A stretch of DNA of 40,157 nt from Roseateles sp. (lineage in GTDB: Bacteria; Pseudomonadota; Gammaproteobacteria; Burkholderiales; Burkholderiaceae_C), in the NCBI GenBank assembly GCA_015657635.1, contig JACDQM010000041.1, forward strand, positions 1-40,157, given 5' to 3'. Of this stretch, positions 15,870 through 24,400 are shown piece after piece. Position 1 is the stretch's first letter. Each line of letters opens with the position of its first letter. The position numbers and the translations under genes are program-made. The notes under the pieces are model-generated. The model was not told where the DNA came from, ran no database searches, and saw only the letters and a program-made list of their open reading frames with translations.

Positions 15870-15890
15870 TGGCGGACGCCCTCTCCGCCA
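15870..15890 (+). other. Putative att site: duplicated 3-prime end of tRNA-Ser
   Basis: 15880-15890 reads CCTCTCC-G-CCA, the 3-prime acceptor strand, discriminator G and CCA of a tRNA-Ser, without the rest of the gene. The same site forms a 7-bp inverted repeat with a 7-bp centre, TGGCGGA-CGCCCTC-TCCGCCA, the layout of a tyrosine-recombinase core site. A terminator follows at 15916-15940, as expected behind a tRNA gene. Confidence 0.6.
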
Positions 15891-15915
15891 AACAAGCGTC
15901 ACAGCACACAAGAGC

Positions 15916-15940
15916 AAAGGCCCGGTTTCCCGGGCCTTTT
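15916..15940 (+). terminator. Terminator behind the tRNA-Ser fragment
   Basis: A 10-bp stem AAAGGCCCGG / CCGGGCCTTT with a TTTC loop and a T-run. It was probably the terminator of the intact tRNA-Ser before the island came in. On the other strand it can end the leftward PAS-GGDEF transcript. Confidence 0.8.
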
Positions 15941-15970
15941 CATTTCAGATGGTGGGCAGTCGCAGCGCGG

Positions 15971-16897
15971 TCAACCGGCGAGTTGTTCGAAGCCGCCGGT
16001 CGAGACGAAGACTCGGACCGAGTCGCCGCCAGCCGCCTTGGCCTCAGCACAGGCCAGCGTCGCGGCCCCCAGCACAGCGTCCACCGTTTCAAGGCTGGGC
16101 TGCAGTTGCACCACGCCAACGCAGGCCTTCACACGGGTGCGATGCAAGCCCCAGCGCAGGCGATAGCCGGCAATCGCTGAACGCATCTTCTCGGCCACGA
16201 TCTCTGCGTAGTGTTGATCGCAGTCAGGCAGGAGCACCGCAAAGTGGTCGTCCTCCATCCGGGCCACAGGGTCGGTCGCACGCACCTTCGTGACCAGCAT
16301 CTGGCCCAGGCCGTAGAGGAAATGGTTGGCCACTTCGGCCCCCATCTGATTGATCACCCCTGTGAAGTGGTCGACATCCACCCACAAGACCGAGACCGGC
16401 TCATGGCGCCGGCTGCCGACATGCTCGGCCAAGCGACGTTCGAACTCACGCCGATTGGCCAACTCGGTCAGCACATCGTGCTTGGCCGTCCAGGTGGGCT
16501 GCATGCGCAGCTGCCGAGCCGCGGTGACATCCTCGATGATCCACAGCGCCTCGCCGGCCGGTACATCCCAGTGCACGGGCGTGGCCTGCAGGCGTCCCCA
16601 GAAGCGTGAGCCGTCCTTGCGAACGCATTCAATCTCCTCATCCAGCGGACGCCCGGCCGCAAAAGCGGCGCCGATCCGCTCGCTGAGGCTGGCATGCGCA
16701 AGGTCCGACACCAGCACCGAGCGCACCGACTGCCCGCTCAGGTCAGTCTCGTCGCCGTGGCCGAACAGATGGTTGAACTGTTCGCTCACCACCTCCAGCT
16801 GCCCGGCATTGACAAAGCCCAAAGCCGTCGGCGCACGCACCAGCAGCGCACGCATGCGGGCGGCAATCGGATCAGCTGCATCAGTCGATGTGGTCAT
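15971..16897 (-). CDS. PAS-GGDEF protein with degenerate active site and kept I-site
   Basis: A 308-residue protein: PAS domain (about residues 20-125; SEQFNHLFGH, EIECVRKDGSRFWGRL, WIIEDVTAARQL) and a GGDEF domain (about 140-300; HDVLTELANRREFERRL, VDVDHF). The GGDEF signature is replaced by EDDHF (after VARM), so diguanylate cyclase activity is unlikely. Five residues before it is RATD, an intact RxxD inhibitory site, so the domain may bind c-di-GMP as a receptor. The start at 16897 follows AAGGAG. No membrane segment. It is the first chromosomal gene next to the island. Confidence 0.85.
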   Translation of the reverse strand: MTTSTDAADPIAARMRALLVRAPTALGFVNAGQLEVVSEQFNHLFGHGDETDLSGQSVRSVLVSDLAHASLSERIGAAFAAGRPLDEEIECVRKDGSRFWGRLQATPVHWDVPAGEALWIIEDVTAARQLRMQPTWTAKHDVLTELANRREFERRLAEHVGSRRHEPVSVLWVDVDHFTGVINQMGAEVANHFLYGLGQMLVTKVRATDPVARMEDDHFAVLLPDCDQHYAEIVAEKMRSAIAGYRLRWGLHRTRVKACVGVVQLQPSLETVDAVLGAATLACAEAKAAGGDSVRVFVSTGGFEQLAG

Positions 16898-17048
16898 TCC
16901 AGGTCTCCTTCGGGTAAGGATGGCGAACGCGGTTGCGCCGCATCCTGTCGTCATTGATCAGACTATTGCAGGTGTAGCCCTTTTAGTCGCTACCGAAAAC
17001 CCCTGTTGTGGCCTCTGTTCGAGCCTTTGTTGCGCCAAGCCAAGGGGT

Positions 17049-18491
17049 TCAGCGCTCGGGAGCGATCTGCTCGGCATAGTCGTACAGCGCCGACAGGATG
17101 TCCTGCCCCCGCTCGTCTGCGCTCTCGCTCAAGGCATCAACGCGTTCAAAAAATGCCTGAAGGCTCAGTCCCCCGCCAGCCCCGTGGTGCAGGCGATCGG
17201 CGCAAAGCGCCTGCCAGCGCTGACGCTCGGCACCATCCAGCGTGGCTGCAAAGTTGCGGGCGCGATACCTGAACAGCAGTTCCTCCAGGCGCGGGTCAGC
17301 GAAGCTGGCCTTGCCCTGTGCCACGCGATCAGCCAGTTGCTGGGCAGACAGTTCACGCAGGCGCTGCAGGGTTCGCCGGTCTTCATTGCCGACAAAGCCC
17401 CCATACAGGTCCTCGTCGACATCCGGCGCAGTTGCCGGCGCCGGTCTTGAAAACACCTCGGACCAGATTCCGGCCAAGCCTCGTGCCTCCGCCGCCAGCC
17501 GCTGCGCATGCCTCTGACCCTGCGCGAGATCCACACCCCAGCGCGCGGCCATCTCGGGCGAAAGGGTCTTGAGCTGACCGATCACGATCGGCGACTTGTT
17601 GACGTGGATGGTCTTGATCGGCAGCCGCGTCACGCCCTCGGGCAGCTCGTCCTGGCGGGTGAACATGCGCTCGCGGATGGTGGCGGCATCCAGGCCGAAA
17701 AGCTCAGCCGGATCGACCGACAGGTCCCAGACGATCAGCTCGTTCTTGTTGCTCGGGTGCGGCGCCAGCGGCCAGACCAGCGCGATGCAGCCTCGCTCGG
17801 GGCCATACATGCCCGAGACATGCAGAAACGGCCGGCCCACGCCAATCTCGGCCCAGACCGCGTCCTTCTTGCGCAGCTTCAGGCAGAAATCCCACAGCTT
17901 GGGCTGAGCCGATTTGAGCAGCCGCGCCAGCGCAATGGTGGCGCGCACGTCCGACAGCGCGTCGTGTGCCGCCTCGTGCACCAAGCCATTGGCCACCGTC
18001 AGGTGTTCCAGCTTGAACGAAGGCCGGCCATCTTCGTGCTTGGGCCATTCGATGCCCTCAGGGCGCAGCGCATAGGCACAGCGCACCACGTCCAGGATGT
18101 CCCAGCGGCCACACTCGTTCTGCCACTCGCGGGCATAGGGATCGATCAGGTTGCGCCAGAACAGATGCCGGGTCACCTCGTCATCGAAACGGATGGTGTT
18201 GTAGCCCACACCCACCGTGCCGGGGCGGGCCAGTTCGGCCTCGATGGCCGCAGCGAACTGATGCTCGGGCACGCCCTGCTCCCGGCAGGTCTGCGGCAGG
18301 ATGCCGGTCAGCAGGCAAGCCTCGGGTTCAGGCAGGAAGTCGGGCGCCGGCTGGCAATACAGCATCAAGGGCTCACCGACCTCGTTCAGCTCAGCATCGG
18401 TGCGCACGCCGGCAAACTGCGACGGCCGGTCGCGCCGCGGCACGCGCCCGAAGGTCTCGTAATCGTGCCAGTAGAAAGTCATCTCGCTCAT
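17049..18491 (-). CDS. sbcB: Exodeoxyribonuclease I
   Basis: A 480-residue protein, close to the 475 of E. coli ExoI. The DEDD exonuclease domain shows HDYETFG (first Asp and Glu near the N-terminus), VGYNTIRFDDEV and the HDALSDVRAT block (His and Asp), followed by the SH3-like and C-terminal helical parts (LFRYRARNFAATL). It removes single-stranded DNA 3-prime to 5-prime in mismatch repair and recombination. ATG at 18491; the long upstream extension of this frame runs antisense through mrcA and is not real. Divergent from mrcA. Confidence 0.95.
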   Translation of the reverse strand: MSEMTFYWHDYETFGRVPRRDRPSQFAGVRTDAELNEVGEPLMLYCQPAPDFLPEPEACLLTGILPQTCREQGVPEHQFAAAIEAELARPGTVGVGYNTIRFDDEVTRHLFWRNLIDPYAREWQNECGRWDILDVVRCAYALRPEGIEWPKHEDGRPSFKLEHLTVANGLVHEAAHDALSDVRATIALARLLKSAQPKLWDFCLKLRKKDAVWAEIGVGRPFLHVSGMYGPERGCIALVWPLAPHPSNKNELIVWDLSVDPAELFGLDAATIRERMFTRQDELPEGVTRLPIKTIHVNKSPIVIGQLKTLSPEMAARWGVDLAQGQRHAQRLAAEARGLAGIWSEVFSRPAPATAPDVDEDLYGGFVGNEDRRTLQRLRELSAQQLADRVAQGKASFADPRLEELLFRYRARNFAATLDGAERQRWQALCADRLHHGAGGGLSLQAFFERVDALSESADERGQDILSALYDYAEQIAPER

Positions 18492-18578
18492 GGCCGGAAC
18501 GATACCCGAATGACGACTGTCGGAGCCGGCTGGCGACGTTGATAATCGCGCCTTTTCCGCCCTGCTCCGAGCCGCCGC

Positions 18579-20837
18579 ATGCGTTCTGTGTCCCCCATGG
18601 CTGGCCTGACCCGCCCCCGTCTGCTGGTCCTGCTGCTGGCTCTGCCTGTCTTGTTGCTGCTCTTGCTCGGCTTGGCCGCCGCCCTGGTCTACCCGAACCT
18701 GCCGGACCTGGAGGAGCTGACCGACTACCGGCCCAAGCAGCCGCTGCGCGTCTACACCGCCGACGGCGTGCAGATCGGCGAGTTCGGCGCCGAGCGGCGG
18801 CGCTTCCTGCCGCTGGAACAGATCCCGCAGCCCATGCAGGACGCACTGCTGGCCATCGAGGACCATGAGTTCCACACGCATGGCGGTATCTCCTACACCG
18901 GCATCCTGCGTGCCGCCGTCGGCAATCTCACCAGCATGAGCCGCAAGGGTGGCGGCTCCACGCTGACCCAGCAGCTGGCGCGCGACTTCTACCTGACGAA
19001 GAAGAAGCTCTACAGCCGCAAGTTCATCGAGCTGCTGCTGACACTGAAGATCGAGTCGCAGCTGAGCAAGGGCCAGATCCTCGAGCTCTATATGAACCAG
19101 ATCTATCTGGGCCAGCGCGCCTACGGCTTCGAGGCCGCGGCGCGCATCTACTTCGGCAAGAGCCTGAAGGAGCTGTCGATCGCCGAGACGGCCATGTTGG
19201 CCGGTCTGCCGCAGAACCCGATCTACGCCAACCCGGTGGTCAATTTCAGCCGCGCCCAGCGCCGCCAGTTCGTCGTGCTGGGCCGCATGCATGAGCTGGG
19301 CCAGATCAACGAGGCCCAGCTGGCCGCCGCCAAGGCCGAGAAGCTGCACATCCGCAGCCCGCAAGACCCCCGCCTGCATGCCGAGTTCGTGGCCGAGATG
19401 GCACGCCAGCAGGTCCATGCCCAGTATGGCGACGAGGCCTACACACTGGGCCTGAACGTCTACACCACGCTGAACTCGCGCGAGCAGGCAGCCGCCTACC
19501 GCGGCCTGCGCCTGAGCCTGATGGAGCATGAACGCCGCAAGCCCTGGCGCGGCCCCGAGGGACAGGTGGATCTGCCGGCAGGCGCAGCCGAGCGCGACGC
19601 CGTCATTACCAAGGCATTGGCCGAGCACCCTGACCAGGACGAGCTGCGCGCCGCCGTTGTCACCGAGGTCAGCCCGACCAAGGTGCTGGCCAGCCTGCAA
19701 AGCGGCGAGGACATCGTGATCAGCGGTGAAGGCCTGCGCAGCGTGCAGCCAGCGCTGTCGGCCAAGGCCAAGCCCGAGCTGCGCATCCGCCCTGGCGCCA
19801 TCATCCGCGTGCTGCGCGGCGCGCCCAGCAAAAGCGAGCCCAAAGGCGCCTGGGCCATCACGCAGCAACCCGAGGCCGAAGGCGCGCTCGTCGCGCTCGA
19901 GCCCGGCAGCGGGCGCGTGCGCGCGCTGGTCGGCGGCTTCGACTTCGCGCGCAACCAGTTCAATCACGCCAGCAGCGCCTGGCGCCAGCCGGGGTCCAGC
20001 TTCAAGCCCATCCTCTACTCGGCGGCGCTGGAGCAAGGCCTGACGCCGGCCAGCGTGATCGACGATGCGCCTATCAGCATCGGCGACTGGGAGCCCAAGA
20101 ATTCCGACGACCGCTACGACGGCCCGATCACGCTGCGCCAGGCGCTGGCGCGCTCAAAGAACATGGTGTCGATCCGCCTGCTGCAGCAGATCGGCGCGCC
20201 CGCCGCGCGCGCTTGGGCCGGGCATTTCGGCCTGGATGTGGACAAGCAGCCCGACAACCTGACGCTGGCGCTGGGCTCCGGCGCGGTGACGCCCATGCAG
20301 ATGGCCTCGGCCTACGCGGTGTTCGCCAACGGCGGCTATCGGCTCAAGCCTCTGCTGATCGCGCGCATTGTCGACGCCAAGGGTCAGGTCTTGTTCGCCG
20401 CCGAGGCCGAGACGCCCGTCGAGGACAGGCGCGCGATCCCGGCCCGCAATGCCTTCGTCACCGCCAGCCTGCTGCAGGAGGTCACGCGCAGTGGCACCGC
20501 AGCGCGCGCCTCGGCCCAGCTCAAACGCAGCGACATCTACGGCAAGACCGGCACCACCAACGACGCGGTGGATGCCTGGTTCGCCGGCTTCCACCCCAGC
20601 CTGGTGGCCGTGGTGTGGATGGGCTACGACCAGCCGCGCAGCCTGGGCGAGCGCGAAAGCGGTGGCGGCCTGGCACTGCCGGCCTGGATCGAGCTGATGA
20701 GCGAGGCCCTGCGCGGCACCCCGGTGCAGGAACTGCCACCAGTGCCGGGCGTAACCCTGCGCGACGGCGACTGGGTCTACGAGGACGAAACGCCGACGCC
20801 CGTCGAAGCGCCGGCCGGCGCAGCCAGCGCGCCTTAG
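18579..20837 (+). CDS. mrcA: Penicillin-binding protein 1A
   Basis: A 752-residue bifunctional peptidoglycan synthase. N-terminal membrane anchor (about residues 12-38), glycosyltransferase domain GT51 with AIEDHEFHTHGGI (catalytic Glu, about 92) and GGGSTLTQQLARDFYL, an OB-like middle domain, then the transpeptidase with GSSFKPIL (Ser nucleophile, about 475), RSKN (SxN) and KTGTT. It polymerises and cross-links the cell wall in the periplasm. ATG at 18579, with an in-frame ATG at 18597 as alternative. It ends 16 bp from the convergent reductase gene. Confidence 0.95.
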   Translation: MRSVSPMAGLTRPRLLVLLLALPVLLLLLLGLAAALVYPNLPDLEELTDYRPKQPLRVYTADGVQIGEFGAERRRFLPLEQIPQPMQDALLAIEDHEFHTHGGISYTGILRAAVGNLTSMSRKGGGSTLTQQLARDFYLTKKKLYSRKFIELLLTLKIESQLSKGQILELYMNQIYLGQRAYGFEAAARIYFGKSLKELSIAETAMLAGLPQNPIYANPVVNFSRAQRRQFVVLGRMHELGQINEAQLAAAKAEKLHIRSPQDPRLHAEFVAEMARQQVHAQYGDEAYTLGLNVYTTLNSREQAAAYRGLRLSLMEHERRKPWRGPEGQVDLPAGAAERDAVITKALAEHPDQDELRAAVVTEVSPTKVLASLQSGEDIVISGEGLRSVQPALSAKAKPELRIRPGAIIRVLRGAPSKSEPKGAWAITQQPEAEGALVALEPGSGRVRALVGGFDFARNQFNHASSAWRQPGSSFKPILYSAALEQGLTPASVIDDAPISIGDWEPKNSDDRYDGPITLRQALARSKNMVSIRLLQQIGAPAARAWAGHFGLDVDKQPDNLTLALGSGAVTPMQMASAYAVFANGGYRLKPLLIARIVDAKGQVLFAAEAETPVEDRRAIPARNAFVTASLLQEVTRSGTAARASAQLKRSDIYGKTGTTNDAVDAWFAGFHPSLVAVVWMGYDQPRSLGERESGGGLALPAWIELMSEALRGTPVQELPPVPGVTLRDGDWVYEDETPTPVEAPAGAASAP

Positions 20838-20853
20838 CGCGATGCGATAAGCC

Positions 20854-21867
20854 CTATTGCGGCAGCGCCGCCATCAATTGCGCCTCGCGCTCCGGACTGA
20901 GCCCGGCCTTGCCGAAGCGACGCTGATCCGGCGGCAGACTGCGCCACCAGGCCAGCGTGTCGGCCACCGTCTCGGCCAGGGGCCGGATGCGCAGGCCGGC
21001 GGCCAGCGCCTTGGCATTGCGGGCATGCATGAAGCCCGCATACTGGGCCGAATCCGGCAGCCACAGCGGCAGATCGTTCCAGGGTTTGACGCCCTGGGCG
21101 TCCAGCCAGGCCCCGTCGGCCCAGACCCAGGTCGGCTGGGTGCCGGCCGCGAGGGCGCAGGCCTGCAAGAGCTCATCCCGGCGCCACTGGTCGGGCGCGG
21201 CCACCGCGTTGTAGGCGCCGCGCCGCCCCTGCTCCAGCGCATCCAGCACGAAGGCGGCCAGATCACGCGCGTCGATGAACTGCAGGCCGGCGTCGGCCGG
21301 CGCCGGCACCAGCACGCGCTCGCCCGCTGCAGCCAGTGAGATACGGGCGGGCCAGTAAGTGAAACGTTCGGTCGGATCATGCGGCCCGACCACCAGGCCG
21401 GGGCGGATGATCAGCGCGCGCTCGGCACCGACGCGCGCCGTCAGCACCGCCTCGCAGGCGGCTTTCAAGGGGCCATAGCTGGCGCCGTCGACCACCTCAG
21501 TGTGTGGATCGGCCAGCACGCCAAGCAGCGAGCCCTCGTCATTCGGCGCGCCGAAGCTCGCGTAGGCCGAGATGCTGGAGATGTAGGCGTAGGCGCCAAC
21601 CCGGCCGGCCAGCATGTCAGCGCTGGCCGCCACCTCGCGCGGCAGATAGCCGCAGGTGTCGATGACCGCATCCCACTCGCCCTGGGCCAGTGCCGACAGG
21701 TCGGACTGCCGGTCGCCCAGCCGGCATTCGACGCCGGGGAACAGCGCCGCGCCACTCTGGCCACGGTTGAACAGGGTCGGCACGTGACCGCGCGCCAGCG
21801 CCGTTTCGACGATATGGCGCCCGACGAAGCGGGTACCACCCAGGATCAGCAGTTTCAGACTTGTCAT
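20854..21867 (-). CDS. NAD-dependent epimerase/reductase (extended SDR)
   Basis: A 337-residue protein with a Rossmann N-terminus LLILGGTRFVGRHIVE (about residues 5-20), SSISAYASFG with the active-site serine region, and YGPLKAACE (YxxxK). The C-terminal part carries VGPHDPTERFTYWP and FIDARDLAAFVLDAL. The substrate is unknown; the family includes isoflavone-reductase-like and epimerase proteins. ATG at 21867. It lies 54 bp behind the ketosynthase gene and may be cotranscribed. Confidence 0.85.
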   Translation of the reverse strand: MTSLKLLILGGTRFVGRHIVETALARGHVPTLFNRGQSGAALFPGVECRLGDRQSDLSALAQGEWDAVIDTCGYLPREVAASADMLAGRVGAYAYISSISAYASFGAPNDEGSLLGVLADPHTEVVDGASYGPLKAACEAVLTARVGAERALIIRPGLVVGPHDPTERFTYWPARISLAAAGERVLVPAPADAGLQFIDARDLAAFVLDALEQGRRGAYNAVAAPDQWRRDELLQACALAAGTQPTWVWADGAWLDAQGVKPWNDLPLWLPDSAQYAGFMHARNAKALAAGLRIRPLAETVADTLAWWRSLPPDQRRFGKAGLSPEREAQLMAALPQ

Positions 21868-21921
21868 GGCGGCGATGCTAGCGGGAGAACCGCGCACTGC
21901 CGCCAGTCATGCACGTACGAC

Positions 21922-23046
21922 TCAGCCGCGCTTCCTCACGATCACGCTGCCGATCGAGTAGCCGGCGCCGAAGGAGCAGATCACGCCCAGGTCGCCCGCG
22001 GCCAGATCGCCGTGGTGGCGGTGGAAGGCGATGATGGAGCCGGCCGATGCGGTGTTGGCGAACTCGTCCAGGATCAGCGGCGCCACATCGGAGCCGGCCT
22101 CGCCGCCGACCAGCTTCTTGATCACCAGCTGGTTCATGCCCAGATTGGCCTGGTGCAGCCAGTAGCGGCGCACGGCGGTGGGCTCGAAGCTCAGTGAAGC
22201 CAGATGCGCCTCGATGTGCGCGGCGGCCAGCGGCACGACTTCCTTGAAAACCTTGCGGCCTTCCTGGCGGAAGGTCTTGTCGCGGGCGTCCGGGTCGCTG
22301 TCCTCGGCCTTGTTCAGGAAGCCGAAGTTGTTGCGGATGTTGTTGGAGAACTGCGTGGCGGCCTTGCTGCCCAGGATCTCCCACTGGTCAGCCGAGGTGG
22401 CCAGGTCAGCACGCTCGACAACGATGGCGGTGCAGACATCACCAAAGATGAAGTGGCAGTCGCGGTCCTTCCACTCCAGATGGGCCGAGGTGATCTCGGG
22501 GTTGACGATTAGCACGCACTTGGACGCGCCGCTGCGCACCGCGTTGTAGGCCTGCTCCAGCGCGAAGGTGGCCGAAGAGCAGGCCACGTTCATGTCGTAG
22601 CCGTAGCCGCCACAGCCCAGCGCCTGCTGGATCTCCACCGCCATGGCCGGGTAGGCGCGCTGCATGTTCGCAGCCGAGCAAATCAGCAGGTCCACGTCCT
22701 CGGGTTTCTTGCCGGCGGCGGCCAGAGCCTTGGCACCGGCATCCACCGCGATCTCGGCCATCAGCGAGAGCTGGTCGTCGGCGCGCTCCGCAAAGCGCGG
22801 ATACATGCGGGTCGGGTCAAGCACGCCCGCCTTGTCGATCACATAGCGCTGCTTGATACCCGAGGCTTTCTCGATGAACTCGACGCTGGACGGTGTCAGC
22901 GGCTCGCGTTCGCCGGCGGCGATGGCGGCTGCGTGCTGGGCGTTCTGCAACTCGACATAGCGGTTGAAGGACTCGACCAGCTCGGCGTTGCTGATGGTGT
23001 GCGGGGGCTGATAGAGGCCGGTGCCGCTGATGACGACTGAATGCAT
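21922..23046 (-). CDS. Beta-ketoacyl-ACP synthase III-like protein (FabH family)
   Basis: A 374-residue thiolase-fold enzyme. Catalytic triad visible: Cys in NVACSSATFALE, His in YWLHQANLGM, Asn in ANTASAGSI. It is longer than housekeeping FabH (about 320), with an insertion after the N-terminal strand (FNRYVELQNAQ). This type is common in Betaproteobacteria as an alternative ketosynthase III that starts fatty acid or related acyl chains. ATG at 23046 with AGGAAAAG upstream. Confidence 0.85.
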   Translation of the reverse strand: MHSVVISGTGLYQPPHTISNAELVESFNRYVELQNAQHAAAIAAGEREPLTPSSVEFIEKASGIKQRYVIDKAGVLDPTRMYPRFAERADDQLSLMAEIAVDAGAKALAAAGKKPEDVDLLICSAANMQRAYPAMAVEIQQALGCGGYGYDMNVACSSATFALEQAYNAVRSGASKCVLIVNPEITSAHLEWKDRDCHFIFGDVCTAIVVERADLATSADQWEILGSKAATQFSNNIRNNFGFLNKAEDSDPDARDKTFRQEGRKVFKEVVPLAAAHIEAHLASLSFEPTAVRRYWLHQANLGMNQLVIKKLVGGEAGSDVAPLILDEFANTASAGSIIAFHRHHGDLAAGDLGVICSFGAGYSIGSVIVRKRG

Positions 23047-23157
23047 GAGACTTTTCCTGGCGCCCGCCGGGTTCGCGGGCCATGGCCGCAAGTGTAGCGA
23101 TGGCTACGCGGCGGGTACCTTCCGCAAAACCCGGCCGTTTCAGCGCCTGAAGCTGCG

Positions 23158-23273
23158 TAGAATCGGGCACCGGGCCCAAATTTTGTCTTCGGCCCGGTGC
23201 GTCTCACCTTGACTTCGCTAGCGAAGTCAGCCTCCGACGCCACGGCCTCCGCGGCCGTCGAGGGCGCCCGCCC
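23158..23273 (+). promoter_or_regulatory. Structured leader upstream of guaC
   Basis: A -10-like TAGAAT (23158-23163) is followed by a row of inverted repeats: a 10-bp stem GCACCGGGCC / GGCCCGGTGC (23167-23176, 23191-23200), a perfect 20-bp palindrome TGACTTCGCTAGCGAAGTCA (23210-23229), ACGGCC / GGCCGT (23242-23258) and GGGCG / CGCCC (23262-23273). No U-tract follows. It may be a regulatory leader RNA or a cluster of intergenic repeats. Confidence 0.45.
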
Positions 23274-23354
23274 TCATGCCGAAGCAAGTCAAGCGCTCGC
23301 AGCCCAGGACGTGCACTGCCTCAACGCACGCCGACACTTGCGAACTTGAACACC

Positions 23355-24332
23355 ATGGAAATCTTCGACTACGACAACATCCTGCTGCTGCCGCGCAAAT
23401 GCCGCGTGGAGAGCCGCAGCGAATGCGACACCTCGATCGAGTTTGGCCCGCGCCGCTTCAAGCTGCCGGTCGTGCCCGCCAATATGAAGACGGTCGTCGA
23501 CGAGTCCATCACCGAATGGCTGGCCGCGAATGGCTACTTCTACGTGATGCACCGCTTCGACCTGGATAACGTGGCTTATGCACGAGCGATGCGCGACAAG
23601 GGCCTGTTCGTCTCGATCAGCTCGGGCGTCAAGGACGCCGACTACGCGGTGATCGACCGCCTGGCGGCCGATGGCGTGGGCGCCGACTACATCACCATCG
23701 ACATCGCGCACGGCCATGCCGACAGCGTGCAGCGCATGATCGCCCACATCAAGAACAAGCTGCCCAAGGCCTTCGTGATCGCCGGCAACGTGGGCACGCC
23801 CGAGGGCGTGATTGATCTGGAGAACTGGGGCGCGGACGCGACCAAGGTCGGCATCGGCCCGGGCAAGGTCTGCATCACGCGGCTGAAGACCGGTTTCGGC
23901 ACGGGCGGCTGGCAGCTGTCGGCGCTGAAGTGGTGCGCGCGCGTGGCCACCAAGCCCATCATTGCCGACGGCGGCATCCGCCACCACGGCGACATCGCCA
24001 AGAGCATGCGCTTCGGCGCCAGCATGGTGATGATCGGCTCGCTGTTCGCCGGCCATGAAGAGTCGCCCGGCAATACGGTCGAGGTCGACGGCAAGCTCTA
24101 CAAGGAGTACTACGGCTCGGCCAGCGACTTCAACAAGGGCGAATACAAGCACGTGGAAGGCAAGCGCATCTTGGAGCCGGTGAAAGGCAAGTTCGCCGAC
24201 ACCGTGCGCGAGATGCGCGAAGACCTGCAGAGTTCGATCTCCTACTCGGGTGGCAAGGCGCTCGCGGACCTGAAGAAGGTCAACTACGTGATCCTGGGTG
24301 GAGAGAACGCGGGCGAGCACCTCTTCATGTAA
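23355..24332 (+). CDS. guaC: GMP reductase
   Basis: A 325-residue IMPDH/GMPR-family TIM barrel without CBS domains. [13 protein letters not shown] near the N-terminus, the catalytic loop [20 protein letters not shown] (Cys of the thioimidate intermediate), [16 protein letters not shown] and [14 protein letters not shown] are all typical. It converts GMP to IMP with NADPH in purine salvage. ATG at 23355; a TTG at 23346 is less likely. Downstream is a bidirectional terminator. Confidence 0.95.
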   Translation: MEIFDYDNILLLPRKCRVESRSECDTSIEFGPRRFKLPVVPANMKTVVDESITEWLAANGYFYVMHRFDLDNVAYARAMRDKGLFVSISSGVKDADYAVIDRLAADGVGADYITIDIAHGHADSVQRMIAHIKNKLPKAFVIAGNVGTPEGVIDLENWGADATKVGIGPGKVCITRLKTGFGTGGWQLSALKWCARVATKPIIADGGIRHHGDIAKSMRFGASMVMIGSLFAGHEESPGNTVEVDGKLYKEYYGSASDFNKGEYKHVEGKRILEPVKGKFADTVREMREDLQSSISYSGGKALADLKKVNYVILGGENAGEHLFM

Positions 24333-24348
24333 GTGGCGCTCGGCCAAT

Positions 24349-24378
24349 AAAAAAAGGGGCCTCACGGCCCCTTTCCCT
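24349..24378. terminator. Bidirectional terminator between guaC and the ene-reductase gene
   Basis: Stem GGGGCC-TCAC-GGCCCC (24356-24371) with an A-run before and a T-run after, so it works in both directions and serves the two convergent genes. Confidence 0.88.
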
Positions 24379-24400
24379 TTCCACACCGGTGCGCTGTCGA

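Larger units (their letters stand above)
1..15890. mobile_element. Distal part of a mobilizable genomic island (left end outside the window)
   Basis: The segment groups mercury genes, an IS110 element, a transposase relic, a plasmid-type stb/tra operon, an AlpA regulator, a Gabija-type defence pair and a MobC/relaxase operon. It stops at a 3-prime tRNA-Ser fragment with its own terminator, after which the genes are ordinary chromosomal ones. Elements that integrate at tRNA 3-prime ends leave such a duplicated fragment at the far end, so the intact tRNA-Ser and a tyrosine integrase are expected to the left. No type IV secretion genes are seen, so it may be an integrative mobilizable element or the end of a larger ICE. 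The boundary is inference from these signs. Confidence 0.65.

Noticed and set aside
15689..16180. Forward frame across the island end
   Set aside because: Would cross the attachment site and the terminator and run antisense into the PAS-GGDEF gene; no protein features.
18492..20036. N-terminal extension of the sbcB frame by about 515 codons
   Set aside because: Runs antisense through mrcA; ExoI starts normally at 18491.
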